Source: Nitrososphaerales archaeon (GTDB lineage Archaea; Thermoproteota; Nitrososphaeria; Nitrososphaerales; CADDZS01). Taken from it: 64,000 bases of DNA. The notes beneath the pieces are model-generated. The model was not told where the DNA came from. It made no database searches and was given only the letters and a program-made list of their open reading frames with translations. The stretch lies in the NCBI GenBank assembly GCA_030041295.1, contig JASHOD010000074.1:62001-126000 (forward strand). The letters are read 5' to 3'. Shown here one piece after another: positions 45,004 to 53,898 of this stretch (position 1 is its first letter; every line of letters begins with the position of its first letter). Position numbers and translations under genes: made by a program.

Positions 45004-46098
45004 ATGACTAATTTGAAACGAATTCTCTCTGATCTCAACGTGTTTCGGAGACAGTATCTGCGAAATAGATTCGGCCTGTTCTTCGCACTGATTTTTCCAA
45101 TAATACTGATTGTCTTATTTGGCGCGATCTTTTCCACTGGAAGTTCTGGACCGATCAACGTCTACTATCAGAACCATGACAGCGGCCCGATTAGTACTGC
45201 TTTTCTCAAGGATCTCAATTCGACCAACGTCGTTCAGGTCATTCCGGTCAGTTCTTCGGCTAACCTTACACAGTATTTGCTAACTAATTCATATTCAGAG
45301 GGCATGATCATACCTTCAAATTTTTCCGCGAGTTATATAGCCGAAAATCCTGTTAATGTGACTACTTACACCAATCCAGCGGACAGCTCAAGTCAGATTG
45401 TGTTAGGAACGATAGGTGCTGTCTTGAACCAATTCGATCTGCATCGTGCAAATGCAAGCTCGTTCCTAGGTATAAACTCCCAGTCCGTCAAGCCGCAATC
45501 TTACAAGTATATCGATTTCCTAGTCCCTGGTCTGATTAGTTTCTCAATCTTGACCAGCCCGATGTTTTCAATGGTAAATATCGCAGCCGAGTACAAAAAG
45601 GAAAAAATATTTCGTCAGCTCTCGTTGACTCCGCTTACAAAGGGCGAATGGCTCACTTCAAAGATTCTATGGTATGTTATACTCTCAATTGCCTCGTTTG
45701 TGCTCATGTGTTTGTTTGGAATAGAACTTTTTGGGGCAAACATCACATTCTCAGCATGGATAATTCCATTCCTGATCCTCGGGCCGATTTTCTTCGTGGC
45801 TCTAGGAATGCTAGTTGGGACTATAACCAAGAGTCAGGAATCGGCTGGAGTAATTGGAAATATCATAACTTTTCCTATGATGTTCCTTTCCGGAACATTC
45901 TTTCCGCTATCAATAATGCCAACCTATCTGCAAAACATCGCGCACGTGCTACCTCTATTTTACGTGGTCGAGGGATTGAGCAACGTGATGATTTACAACA
46001 ACCACAACGCAGCGCTTGTTGATATTTTGGTTCTACTAATAATTTGCGCGATAGTGTTCGTAGCTGCTATCAGGACCTTCAAGTGGAGAGAAGACTAG
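45004..46098 (+). CDS. ABC-2 permease of the YhgE/ABC2_membrane_3 type
   Basis: About 364 residues from the ATG at 45004. The frame is open back to 44938, but that would overlap the ATPase gene. The first helix (FGLFFALIFPIILIVLFGAIF) is followed by an exterior domain of about 130 residues. Five membrane helices follow, with EYKKEKIFRQLSLTPLTKGE as the coupling segment and MMFLSGTFFPLSIMP, a motif very typical of this permease family. It pairs with the ATPase 22 bases upstream; an exporter of unknown substrate. Confidence 0.87.
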   Translation: MTNLKRILSDLNVFRRQYLRNRFGLFFALIFPIILIVLFGAIFSTGSSGPINVYYQNHDSGPISTAFLKDLNSTNVVQVIPVSSSANLTQYLLTNSYSEGMIIPSNFSASYIAENPVNVTTYTNPADSSSQIVLGTIGAVLNQFDLHRANASSFLGINSQSVKPQSYKYIDFLVPGLISFSILTSPMFSMVNIAAEYKKEKIFRQLSLTPLTKGEWLTSKILWYVILSIASFVLMCLFGIELFGANITFSAWIIPFLILGPIFFVALGMLVGTITKSQESAGVIGNIITFPMMFLSGTFFPLSIMPTYLQNIAHVLPLFYVVEGLSNVMIYNNHNAALVDILVLLIICAIVFVAAIRTFKWRED

Positions 46099-46112
46099 GC
46101 GTTTAGAGCGCC

Positions 46113-46712
46113 CTATTCGTCTTGCGCGGCTTCTTCGTCGTAGAGCCTTAAATCTGCAAGCGCCCTAGAGACGGACTCGTAATGCTTCACAAGCGTTTCG
46201 ACTTGTTTAAAATCTTCTGAATCTCTCTTTGGTGGTTGCCAGAGATAAATCGTGTGTCCATCTGGATCGTTGAACCACGCAGTCTTGCCCATTTCATCTT
46301 CGATTACTTTCTTCGATGCCATCTTTACGCCGCGTTTAGTCAGGTCCCGGATTACTGCTTCAATTGAATTTTCCACAACGAATACGAGATGTTGTTGTTG
46401 CTGCGCTAGCTGACTTTTCTCGCTACTTCCGTTCTTTTTGGCTGGTGACCCCCCTGATTCCCTAGGAAGCAAAGTTAGCCTCACCGTTCCAAGATCAAAA
46501 TGAGGTCCAGTATCGTCGCCGCTCTCTTCGTCTTGGATTGATTTCAAGCCGACGATGTCTTTGTAAAACCGTTGGGTCTGGTTGACATCCTTGCAATAAA
46601 GCCACACTGCCGCTAAAGGCAATTGGCCGATAAGTGATGACATTCTTTTGCCTGCGCCACAGACTTCACACGTTTGAACGTTTAAAGGCTTAGGCGATGT
46701 CTTGATTTTCAA
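46113..46712 (-). CDS. VOC/glyoxalase-like protein with an N-terminal CxxC
   Basis: A 199-residue protein. Residues about 30-150 form a VOC domain: AAVWLYCKDVNQTQRFYKDI, GPHFDLGTVRLTLLPRE, QQHLVFVVENSIEAVIRDL, and WFNDPDGHTIYLWQPP. The N-terminal 23 residues contain CEVCG, a possible half zinc site. An ATG at about 46643 (MSSLIGQ) would remove it. The C-terminus is charged. The TTG start lies about 20 bases from an AT-rich AAAATTTAG box, as for a leaderless message. The stop is 15 bases from the convergent ABC permease stop. The substrate is unknown. Confidence 0.75.
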   Translation of the reverse strand: MKIKTSPKPLNVQTCEVCGAGKRMSSLIGQLPLAAVWLYCKDVNQTQRFYKDIVGLKSIQDEESGDDTGPHFDLGTVRLTLLPRESGGSPAKKNGSSEKSQLAQQQQHLVFVVENSIEAVIRDLTKRGVKMASKKVIEDEMGKTAWFNDPDGHTIYLWQPPKRDSEDFKQVETLVKHYESVSRALADLRLYDEEAAQDE

Positions 46713-46807
46713 TTCCTCGAAAGACTAAATTTTGACCGTTTTGAGGAAGTTACATTGTGGTTTTCAAGAATTCAGAAAACTTCCAAGAGTCCAGTTTAAT
46801 CGAACAT

Positions 46808-48208
46808 TCAAGCCGCATGAATCTTGATCGCCGTACCTCTCTCACCTGAAATTAGAGACATGAGATACGCAGCACAGGCAAGGCATCCGCCAGCAAGTAT
46901 GAATGTAGCATAGTATCCAATGTAGAACGACGTGAGACCAGAGATTATCGAACCTATGGTTGTAGCAATCCCGACAAGTGCCGAGTATACCCCCAATCTC
47001 GAAGCTTGACTCCTATGACCAAGCGTGTTGAAGATCATGACGGTTGAGGCAGTATAGTATGCGGCAAAAGCGATGCCGGCCGCAATTGGATAGAGCACCA
47101 GTATGGTCCCGAGATAGGCAACGCCCGTAACGAGCAAGGACGAAACTCCCATCAGACTGTAGCAAAGAGACCTGACAGCGAGTCCTCCAAGTGCCGTGGT
47201 TTTGAGCGTCCTACGCTGGATATACGGACCCGCGAAATAAAACGCTGCGGTTTGGACGACCATCCCAGTAAGCGAAACTGAAAACACCTCGGCGGTCGAC
47301 GAGTGAGCTGAAAGGAGCGAGGGAGTAAGAGAGGTATTGAATATTCCGCTTGCGAGGTAAAAGAAAAAGATTGAGAGATACAATATTGGGATCTGGCTGG
47401 TTAACTCGTTTCTTAAACCTTGAAAGACACTTCTGAAATCCGCGAGGCGCGGAATTTTTATGAACATCAAAGGAAGGGCGAGTATTCTTTGATAGAAGCT
47501 TCGGTGCTCCATCGCAATGATCTCTCTCTCAAAGACGTACTCTGGTTCTCGGATAAGCCAAATCGAGAGCGCCGCCGAGATTACAGAAAGAATAGCAAGA
47601 GGAAGTAAGAGAAGCGTAAGCTGGAGAAGTAACCCAGTCCACACTGCACTCAGAACGAGACCGAGTGTAGTTCCGACGCTTGACATCATCGAAAAACGGG
47701 CAAATCCAACCGCCCACTTTGACTTGGTCTGAGTCTCCATAACCAAGAGGTTCAGCGGGGTTGCGGATGCGGCGGAGATGAATGAAAACACTGTATAGAG
47801 AATGGCTGTCCAAGCGATAGTGTGGATGAAGAGGAAAGCCACCAGGTTGGCGGTTACCGAGAAATAAGTTGCGACGATGATCGTTTTCCTCTTATGGTAA
47901 TGATCTGCGACGAACCCCCAGATAATTGCGGCTGGGATGCCTATAGCGTTCGATAGAGTGATAACAAGAGAATAGACAATTAGTCCGCTGTGTAGTTCTG
48001 AAAGAAGAAAAATCTGAACGAATGTCCCAATCGGTCCAACGGCAATTGTATAGGGGACAATAGAGTAGATCCAATTTATGGAACTAGACTTTGAAGATGC
48101 GGCGGTTAGTTCGCCATCCTTGGTTTCTGAAGCAGCATCATTATCCTCGTGATCAACTTCATCGTCGTTATCTTCGTGATCATACGAAGTATCGTCCTTA
48201 CCTTTCAA
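46808..48208 (-). CDS. MFS transporter with an acidic N-terminal tail
   Basis: A 466-residue protein. The first 45 residues are extremely acidic (DHEDNDDEVDHEDND), unusual for the family and probably cytoplasmic. Twelve hydrophobic segments follow, including PYTIAVGPIGTFVQIFLLSE, the GFVADHYHKRK loop after helix 2, and ARFSMMSSVGTTLGLVLSAV. It is a secondary transporter of unknown substrate. The start is TTG. Some of the acidic tail codons alternate GAT/GAC/GAA and look like an expanded repeat. Confidence 0.8.
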   Translation of the reverse strand: MKGKDDTSYDHEDNDDEVDHEDNDAASETKDGELTAASSKSSSINWIYSIVPYTIAVGPIGTFVQIFLLSELHSGLIVYSLVITLSNAIGIPAAIIWGFVADHYHKRKTIIVATYFSVTANLVAFLFIHTIAWTAILYTVFSFISAASATPLNLLVMETQTKSKWAVGFARFSMMSSVGTTLGLVLSAVWTGLLLQLTLLLLPLAILSVISAALSIWLIREPEYVFEREIIAMEHRSFYQRILALPLMFIKIPRLADFRSVFQGLRNELTSQIPILYLSIFFFYLASGIFNTSLTPSLLSAHSSTAEVFSVSLTGMVVQTAAFYFAGPYIQRRTLKTTALGGLAVRSLCYSLMGVSSLLVTGVAYLGTILVLYPIAAGIAFAAYYTASTVMIFNTLGHRSQASRLGVYSALVGIATTIGSIISGLTSFYIGYYATFILAGGCLACAAYLMSLISGERGTAIKIHAA

Positions 48209-48391
48209 GCGTCCTTGAAATCTAGTCTCCAGAGGCTTTGCAGCGAAAAAAGCTAAATGTAATACCTATAATCTGGGAAGTGTCAATTTCTACCCAAATA
48301 AGTTTGATTGAATCTAGTTGCAATGATGAGAGAGAGTTCCTGTAAAGTTAGAAGACTAGCTCTCTGCTAGTCATCGTTATATCTGCCCTTT

Positions 48392-49255
48392 TTGGATGTA
48401 GAGGCACTCGAGACTCAGAAACCATTGTCGACGTCATCATCAATCTCCGGATTTGATCCGATAATCTCAGCAACAAACGTCGTAAAACAATACGGCCTAG
48501 TTACAGCTCTTTCTGGTCTCAATCTAACGGTTATGCCAGGGGAGATCTACGGTCTCTTAGGACCTAACGGTGCCGGAAAGAGTACCATGATCAAGATCAT
48601 CAACGGGCTAATTGAGCCGACATCGGGAATCGTAAAAGTGCTAGGTCACAATCCGTCGTCAGAACCAGTAGAAGTAAAATCGTCGATCGGCTACGTTTCA
48701 GAAAACTCCACTTTGTACGAATCTTTGTCCCCCAGGGATTTCTTCGAGTTTGTCGCATCGGTGAGAAAGCTAGATCCTAAACTTGCTAACGAAAGAGTCG
48801 CACGCCTTGCGACTGCTTTTGGGTTGAATGAGTATTACGATTCCCCCATTGCCACGTTGTCAATGGGAACGAAACAGAAAGTATCAATCATCGCCGCACT
48901 AATGCACGAACCTCCTCTGCTCTTACTCGACGAACCGCTCAACGGGCTCGACGCAAAAAGCAGCAGGATCTTGAAAGATTTAATCTCGTTTCAAACCGAG
49001 AAAAAAAGAGGCGCGGTTCTTTTTTCAACGCACATCATGGAAATTGCCGAGCACATTTGCACGCGAATAGGGATCATCTATCAGGGAAAAATAGTCGCTG
49101 AAGGATCGCTAGACGAGCTTCGCCGAGCTGCGAGCGGGCAGCAGGTAGGCAGCACGCAAACACTGGAGGAAGTCTTCCTCAAGCTAACTCACGAAGAAGA
49201 AGAGATAGCCGAAACCGTTCGCACCCTTCGCGAGGCTTTCTACGTTACAAAGTAA
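48392..49255 (+). CDS. ABC exporter ATPase (fourth ABC-2 system)
   Basis: A 287-residue protein. Walker A is GPNGAGKSTM, the signature the divergent LSMGTKQK, Walker B LLLLDEPLNGLDAKS, and the H-loop STHIMEIAEHI. About 30 residues of Ser-rich leader precede the ABC domain. The TTG at 48392 is only about 12 bases from a TATA-like CGTTATATCTG, so a TTG at 48425 (ahead of STSSSISGF) is the better fit to archaeal promoter spacing. The permease gene follows after 30 bases. Confidence 0.85.
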   Translation: MDVEALETQKPLSTSSSISGFDPIISATNVVKQYGLVTALSGLNLTVMPGEIYGLLGPNGAGKSTMIKIINGLIEPTSGIVKVLGHNPSSEPVEVKSSIGYVSENSTLYESLSPRDFFEFVASVRKLDPKLANERVARLATAFGLNEYYDSPIATLSMGTKQKVSIIAALMHEPPLLLLDEPLNGLDAKSSRILKDLISFQTEKKRGAVLFSTHIMEIAEHICTRIGIIYQGKIVAEGSLDELRRAASGQQVGSTQTLEEVFLKLTHEEEEIAETVRTLREAFYVTK

Positions 49256-49285
49256 TATCGGCAACTCGAAGCGACGAATGGAAAG

Positions 49286-50980
49286 ATGCGCTTCAAAGAA
49301 GCTTGGCGTCTCAGCAAGACGCCGTACATAGAAGTGGCTTTTAGATCCGCTCAGATGAATCGAGCGGGTAGCCAATCTGGATCTGCGTTTTCAAGATCCA
49401 GCCCGGAAGCGCGAATAAAATCGATCATTAGGAGTACTCGCATTTCAAAAATAATCTTCACACTCTTCATTGCAGGAGGTTCAGCCTTTCCTTTCTTTCA
49501 ATACTTTACCACTCACACGCCGACCATACTAGTTTCGGCAATTTCTTTGAGCCTTTTGATTAGTCTGGGTTATCTGATTCTATTTCTTTTCCAAATACTT
49601 CCCTCCTTTGCAAGCTCGGAACCGTACTCATTTTTGACGACTCTACCCTTCGCCGCCAAGGACTTTGAATTTGTGACTTTCCTATCTTTCGTTAGGACAT
49701 TTGATTCTCAAGCTATCGCAGCCATTGCAGTTCAGGTTGGACTAGTGGGTTTTCTGACTCATTCAGCTCTGGCTGCGTTTCTCATGCTAATCGCATCAAG
49801 TGTGAACGTTGTCTTTGGAATCTTCATTGCGTTGTTTCTCTCACGAGTTTTTTACAAGAACATGATGCGGGGAGGTCGTTCCATTGCCTCGACCATCTCT
49901 CGGTTCGTTTTTCTGATTACTTGGGGAATTGCGGTGATGAGCTTTGGATTCTTTTTCGATTTCGTCACCTATCTTACGAAATACATCGACACCGCGGTTC
50001 AAAGTAATCTTTCGCAGCCCATAGGAATTGTGTTCACAATAGTGCATCCCTTCTCGGCGGCGTTGACAATTACTTCAGTAGTCTATCCAACATTATACAG
50101 TGCTTCGCGCATAAGCAATCTACAGATAGTTGCCTATGCTGCTCTCGTCGTTTACCTGGCTATAGGAGTATTTGCCGCAAGGCGTACGCTCAGCGTCATA
50201 GCTTCCGTCGCTCAGGGTCAAGGGGTAAACATCCAAAGAATCGCTGCAAAAGAATTCCTTGTGAAGCCGAGAATGCCCTTATTTGCTTACCTGCAAAAGG
50301 ATCTCCGAATAGCATCCAAGAGTCCTTCGACAGCTTTTCTTTTCGCATTTCCTGTCTTCGAGACAATTATCATTTTCTTTTCGGTTTCTTCAGTCCTGAA
50401 ATTCTCCGCGACCACAATTTTCAGTTCGATGGCAATCGGACTGTTCTTCATCATGTTCATGAGTTCCGCCTTGCTGAATACAGAAGCGTCGTCAATAGAT
50501 CTTACCCTATCACTTCCGCTACGACCGGCAGTCATAGTAAACGCGAAGGCGCTCCTGGTCGCTCTAACTTATCTTCCGGTACCTATCGTAATGACTATCT
50601 TGGTCTTGCACAAAGGGCTGACTTCACCACTTCTAGTCCTAATTCCATACGTCGAGATTTTCGCTGTTGCATCAGCCGGAGCCGCGCAAATAGGCATGTT
50701 CATAGTTGCTCATAGGAAAGTAATAGTTTCCACGGTTCTGGGAGAGCAAAGGACAAAGAGCATAGCCGTCTTTCAGCCTGCAGGTTTCTCTTTAATCGGA
50801 GGACGAGACGTGATCCGACTTGCGAAATCTCTCATTGTGGGAGTCGTGCTTCTAGGTATACCAATTGCGGCCTATACATTTTCATGGTATTTAGGACACA
50901 ACCATTTTAGCTCTATAACCGTGATGGGCCTTGCTGGAGTCTTAGAGTTTGTTGCAGTAGAGTATCTGATCAACAGGTAG
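49286..50980 (+). CDS. Large ABC-2-like permease, putative
   Basis: A 564-residue protein with about 12-14 hydrophobic segments and a basic N-terminal region of about 60 residues. There is no large exterior domain. The loop PYSFLTTLPFAAKDFEFVTF and, in the second half, DLTLSLPLRPAVIVNAKALL resemble the coupling elements of two-copy ABC-2 permeases such as the EcsB/YthQ type. The link to transport rests mainly on being 30 bases downstream of the ABC ATPase on the same strand. The substrate is unknown. Confidence 0.7.
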   Translation: MRFKEAWRLSKTPYIEVAFRSAQMNRAGSQSGSAFSRSSPEARIKSIIRSTRISKIIFTLFIAGGSAFPFFQYFTTHTPTILVSAISLSLLISLGYLILFLFQILPSFASSEPYSFLTTLPFAAKDFEFVTFLSFVRTFDSQAIAAIAVQVGLVGFLTHSALAAFLMLIASSVNVVFGIFIALFLSRVFYKNMMRGGRSIASTISRFVFLITWGIAVMSFGFFFDFVTYLTKYIDTAVQSNLSQPIGIVFTIVHPFSAALTITSVVYPTLYSASRISNLQIVAYAALVVYLAIGVFAARRTLSVIASVAQGQGVNIQRIAAKEFLVKPRMPLFAYLQKDLRIASKSPSTAFLFAFPVFETIIIFFSVSSVLKFSATTIFSSMAIGLFFIMFMSSALLNTEASSIDLTLSLPLRPAVIVNAKALLVALTYLPVPIVMTILVLHKGLTSPLLVLIPYVEIFAVASAGAAQIGMFIVAHRKVIVSTVLGEQRTKSIAVFQPAGFSLIGGRDVIRLAKSLIVGVVLLGIPIAAYTFSWYLGHNHFSSITVMGLAGVLEFVAVEYLINR

Positions 50981-51168
50981 TATCGGTAAAGAATCTACTT
51001 TCGGCAGGTATTGGGCATTTTCAGATCATTTCGTTCTTCATTTTCTAACAAGGAGATTCCATTATCATTGAAATTAACTTTGATATCCATACAATGAGAA
51101 CTCTCTGCTCTAAATGCATCTAATCTGCAAAAAATAAGGAGGGGATACAGATCGGACAATTCCCGATC

Positions 51169-52155
51169 TTAGTATCCGTAATAAGAAGATGTGGTATGTG
51201 TAGAGCTGCTGCTGGTAGCAGTTGTCGTTGTTGTTACTGGGGCTGAAAGCGAAAGATTCGCAACATAAAAGCCGCCGATACCTTGCCCAGTCGCGTCGCC
51301 CGGCTTTGCGTCGTTTGCCCAATAGAAGAGAGGATATCCATTATATGTCACAATTTTCATGGTGCCAAAAGGAGTAATTGTCTTGAACTGCGAAGAACTA
51401 AGACCTGGCGGAAAATTCAAGGTTGAATTGTAGAAAATTGGCCAGTTCGCTTGACAGGTAGCTGTGCAGGTGGTGTTCCCGCTGTTAGGTGTGTCCGCTG
51501 AATCGTAGTACAAAGTAAAGCCCGAGCTGTTCGTCAGGTAGAATCCGAACGATGATTTGTAGGCTATTCCGACGCTATATGATTGCCCCCCGATTACCTG
51601 ACCACCAGACTGCTGCATGGTTGGAGGGATCGCGTACCAGAGGCCTCCGTATTGATTCGCCCCTTCTCCAAGCATGCTTCCGCTACGTATGTCAGACGAG
51701 AAGTAGTAAAGAGGCCACCCGTTGTATGTGGTTTGTTTGCTCCCATCGGAGCGGGTGATTGTGGAAAAATTGGACGAACTTAGACTTGAGGGCAGGTTAA
51801 GACTGCCGCTGTCAGCGTAAAATGGCGGCCACGCAGCTGCACAAGATCCAGTACATGCACTCGCGCCGTTGCCCGGCGTGTCCTTGCCAAACATGTAAAG
51901 CGTGAATCCACTTCCGTTTTCAAGATAGTTCCCAGTGGATGAGCTAGACGCAATTTGAACAGTATATCCATTCGATCCCGATGTTGTAGTAGTGCTTGTA
52001 GATGATGAAGTTGTTGTGGTATTGTGGGTTGAGAGAACTAAGGCAGCATAAGCTCCTCCTGCAATCACTACGATGACGATTACCACTATCGCGATGATAG
52101 CCACTTGAGCGATTCCTCGCTTGGAATTCAATTTCATTCTATTCTTGAATTTCAT
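51169..52155 (-). CDS. COG4315-type secreted repeat protein with a pilin-like N-terminus
   Basis: A 328-residue protein. The N-terminus SKRGIAQVAIIAIVVIVIVV fits the archaeal class III (prepilin peptidase) pattern: basic residue plus Gly, then a hydrophobic helix. A Ser/Thr-rich linker leads to two copies of the Yx(FWY)xxD/COG4315 domain: GFTLYMFGKDTPGNG with CTGSCAAAWPPFY, and GFTLYYDSADTPNSG with CTATCQANWPIFY. Each has a CxxxC pair and the conserved W.P.Y/F. Those domains occur in lipoproteins of unknown function. A strong TATA box (TTTATAATAC on the minus strand) lies 40 bases before the ATG. Confidence 0.8.
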   Translation of the reverse strand: MKFKNRMKLNSKRGIAQVAIIAIVVIVIVVIAGGAYAALVLSTHNTTTTSSSTSTTTTSGSNGYTVQIASSSSTGNYLENGSGFTLYMFGKDTPGNGASACTGSCAAAWPPFYADSGSLNLPSSLSSSNFSTITRSDGSKQTTYNGWPLYYFSSDIRSGSMLGEGANQYGGLWYAIPPTMQQSGGQVIGGQSYSVGIAYKSSFGFYLTNSSGFTLYYDSADTPNSGNTTCTATCQANWPIFYNSTLNFPPGLSSSQFKTITPFGTMKIVTYNGYPLFYWANDAKPGDATGQGIGGFYVANLSLSAPVTTTTTATSSSSTHTTSSYYGY

Positions 52156-52190
52156 TTAGATTACCATTGGTTCACATCAAGAAATCCACC

Positions 52191-52200
52191 GTATTATAAA
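52191..52200 (-). promoter_or_regulatory. TATA box of the COG4315 protein gene
   Basis: On the minus strand TTTATAATAC is preceded by a purine-poor TCC block that could be a BRE. It is centred about 41 bases upstream of the ATG at 52155, which predicts a leader of about 15 bases. It is among the clearest archaeal promoters in the window. Confidence 0.5.
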
Positions 52201-52293
52201 AGGACTAGACGAATTCCTATGGTGGATTCCATAAGCTGGGATTCGTGTCTTATCTTAAATCGGAAGGATTGGGGAAAGTAAAATCGATTTCTC

Positions 52294-52599
52294 GTGCTTG
52301 CTCTAGGTACTGATTTTTACATCAATCTAACAAGCGCGCTTTTCATCTTGGTGTCCGCTGGAGTGCCCGCATTACTTAGCTTACAGCTTACGGGAAAGAT
52401 AAAACAGTTAACATTGATTCTAGCAGGCTTCATTTTGATTCACGGATCCTATCATATTGCGGTGATTCTGGGATACCAGTTCATCGGAGCGGGAATCCTT
52501 GACAATGTCTCTATCATTGTTCTGATTATTTTCGGAATTCTCTACCTGAGGTTGCTACGCCTGAACGCCAAGGCAAAACAGAAGGCTCAAAAAGTATGA
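52294..52599 (+). CDS. Small membrane protein (three helices)
   Basis: A 101-residue protein from a GTG, with hydrophobic segments at about 10-30, 38-60 and 65-86, and a Lys-rich cytoplasmic tail. A conserved-looking IHGSYHIAVILGY sits in the second helix, with two His that could bind metal or heme. No family name is recognised. Its stop overlaps the next gene's start (ATGA). An AT-rich CTTATCTTAA lies about 40 bases upstream. Confidence 0.6.
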   Translation: MLALGTDFYINLTSALFILVSAGVPALLSLQLTGKIKQLTLILAGFILIHGSYHIAVILGYQFIGAGILDNVSIIVLIIFGILYLRLLRLNAKAKQKAQKV

Positions 52600-52958
52600 T
52601 AAACTTAGACACGTTACTCGAATATGATCTGCCCTTTCTTTTACTCCTTGTATGCATCGGATTTTTCGGATATTTGGCTGTGAGATCCAGAAGTATCAGG
52701 AGTTTCCAGTTTCAAATTTCAATTTTTGTACTAATCTGGACTATCGGGGAACTCATAAACGTCCTAATTTACAATGACATTATCTACCTACCGTATTCCG
52801 AGGTTGAGATTGGTTATGAAATTCATCTTAGTTCCATGATCTTCTTCGGCATATTCCTCTATGCGAGATTCTATTATTCCCGAAAGAGAGGAAAGCAACT
52901 CATTGATAATGTGGAAATCGAAGACTACTTTCCAGACAAGAAAGGTGAGATTAGTTGA
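52596..52958 (+). CDS. Small membrane protein (three helices), partner of the preceding gene
   Basis: A 120-residue protein with segments at about 12-30, 40-62 and 80-98. An acidic loop (PYSEVEIGYEIHLSS) lies between the last two and the charged tail ends DNVEIEDYFPDKKGE. No known family. It overlaps the preceding small membrane protein gene by four bases, so the two are translated together and may form one complex. It converges with a regulator gene, with ten bases between stops. Confidence 0.6.
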   Translation: MINLDTLLEYDLPFLLLLVCIGFFGYLAVRSRSIRSFQFQISIFVLIWTIGELINVLIYNDIIYLPYSEVEIGYEIHLSSMIFFGIFLYARFYYSRKRGKQLIDNVEIEDYFPDKKGEIS

Positions 52959-52968
52959 ATGACATTTA

Positions 52969-53379
52969 TCAAGCAGAATCGTTACCTAGTGTGAAGAAAT
53001 CTTGGGCCGTGCGCTCGACCGGGTTGAAGTTTTGTTCTCCCTCGACTACCACATTTCCAAGTTCGTATCTAACATTGAATGCACGCAGCGTGCTTCGCAC
53101 CTTGCTGAATTTTTTCCCATCAGGGGTAATCGTGATTTTCTGCACCCCTAGCAAACCTTGGTCCAAAAGCCATTTGACTTTGCGGTAGGCAGTAGTGTGG
53201 GGAATGCCAGTTTCTCTTATGATGTCATTGACCGAGACAGCTTTGAACATTGAGGCGTCAAGAATCTTGAGCATCTCCTTGTCTCCTAGAGCCACAAGGA
53301 TGGATTGCTTCAGTTTTTCCGACGTTATGATCAAAGGAATGGTTCTATGCCCACTTGGAGTTTCGAAGCGTTTATCCAC
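52969..53379 (-). CDS. Winged-helix transcription regulator
   Basis: A 136-residue protein. KEMLKILDASMFKAVSVNDI, then RETGIPHTTAYRKVKWLLDQ and GLL, forms a helix-turn-helix of the ArsR/TrmB-like archaeal kind. A wing and dimer strand follow (ITITPDGKKFSKVRSTLRAF). The C-terminus is short with no metal-binding cysteines. The GTG at 53379 is close to the palindrome at 53386-53403, and a TTG further in is an alternative start. It probably represses its own promoter and the divergent BlaI/M48 pair (an inference). Confidence 0.7.
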   Translation of the reverse strand: MDKRFETPSGHRTIPLIITSEKLKQSILVALGDKEMLKILDASMFKAVSVNDIIRETGIPHTTAYRKVKWLLDQGLLGVQKITITPDGKKFSKVRSTLRAFNVRYELGNVVVEGEQNFNPVERTAQDFFTLGNDSA

Positions 53380-53385
53380 TATTTA

Positions 53386-53403
53386 TTACTACTATAATAG
53401 TAA
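53386..53403. promoter_or_regulatory. Near-perfect 18-bp palindrome between two divergent regulator genes
   Basis: TTACTACTATAATAGTAA has two nine-base arms matching at eight positions and contains a TATA-like core. It lies seven bases upstream of the winged-helix gene start and about 70 bases upstream of the BlaI gene, a natural place for an operator. BlaI/MecI operators have TACANNTGTA cores, which this lacks, so the divergent winged-helix protein is the better candidate binder. Confidence 0.4.
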
Positions 53404-53474
53404 CCCATTTCTTTATTTATCAGACTTATCTTTTAGTAAAATCATTACCTTAGGAAGAAAGGAAAACTAGAAAA

Positions 53475-53879
53475 ATGTCATCAACCATCGGCGAACTCGA
53501 ATCTGAGGTCCTCAAGGTGCTGCAGGGTAGCGGAAATGCAACAGCGAGCGAAGTTCTAGAAGTGCTCGCAAAGAAAAGGGACAAAATTGCCTATACCACA
53601 GTCAGCACTACTTTGGATCGCCTGTACAAAAAGCATCTTTTGGAACGGAAGGGCATACCGGGCCCCGGAGGAGTAAAGTACGTATTTTCTATTGGGAAGG
53701 ATAGAAAAATCCGGACGAAGATTGTCGAATCCTCTTTTGGAAGGCTGACTAATGCATTTGGCGACAGCGCCTACTCTGCCCTTTACAAGCACATAGAAAC
53801 CTTGGAGCCGGAAGAATTAGAGCGCCTCAAGAAACAAGTCGACAAGGCATTGGAGAAAACAAGATGCAAGAGCGTTTAA
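53475..53879 (+). CDS. BlaI/MecI/CopY-family repressor
   Basis: A 134-residue protein. IGELESEVLKVLQGSGNATA, EVLEVLAKKRDKIAYTTVST and TLDRLYKKHLLERK are the winged-helix hallmarks of the BlaI family. The C-terminal helix with LEPEELERLKKQVDKALEK is the dimerisation part. In bacteria, an M56-type peptidase inactivates such repressors on a signal. Here an M48 membrane peptidase is encoded 19 bases downstream. A purine-rich AGGAAGAAAGGAAAA precedes the ATG, so this message probably has a leader. Confidence 0.85.
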   Translation: MSSTIGELESEVLKVLQGSGNATASEVLEVLAKKRDKIAYTTVSTTLDRLYKKHLLERKGIPGPGGVKYVFSIGKDRKIRTKIVESSFGRLTNAFGDSAYSALYKHIETLEPEELERLKKQVDKALEKTRCKSV

Positions 53880-53898
53880 AGTAGCTGGATTCCTCAAA

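Noticed and set aside
7122-52267. A 20-base near-repeat (TCTTATCTTAA.TCGGA.GG) at 7122-7141 and 52248-52267
   Set aside because: Two mismatches in 20 bases are expected a few times by chance in a window of this size, and only one copy lies before a gene.
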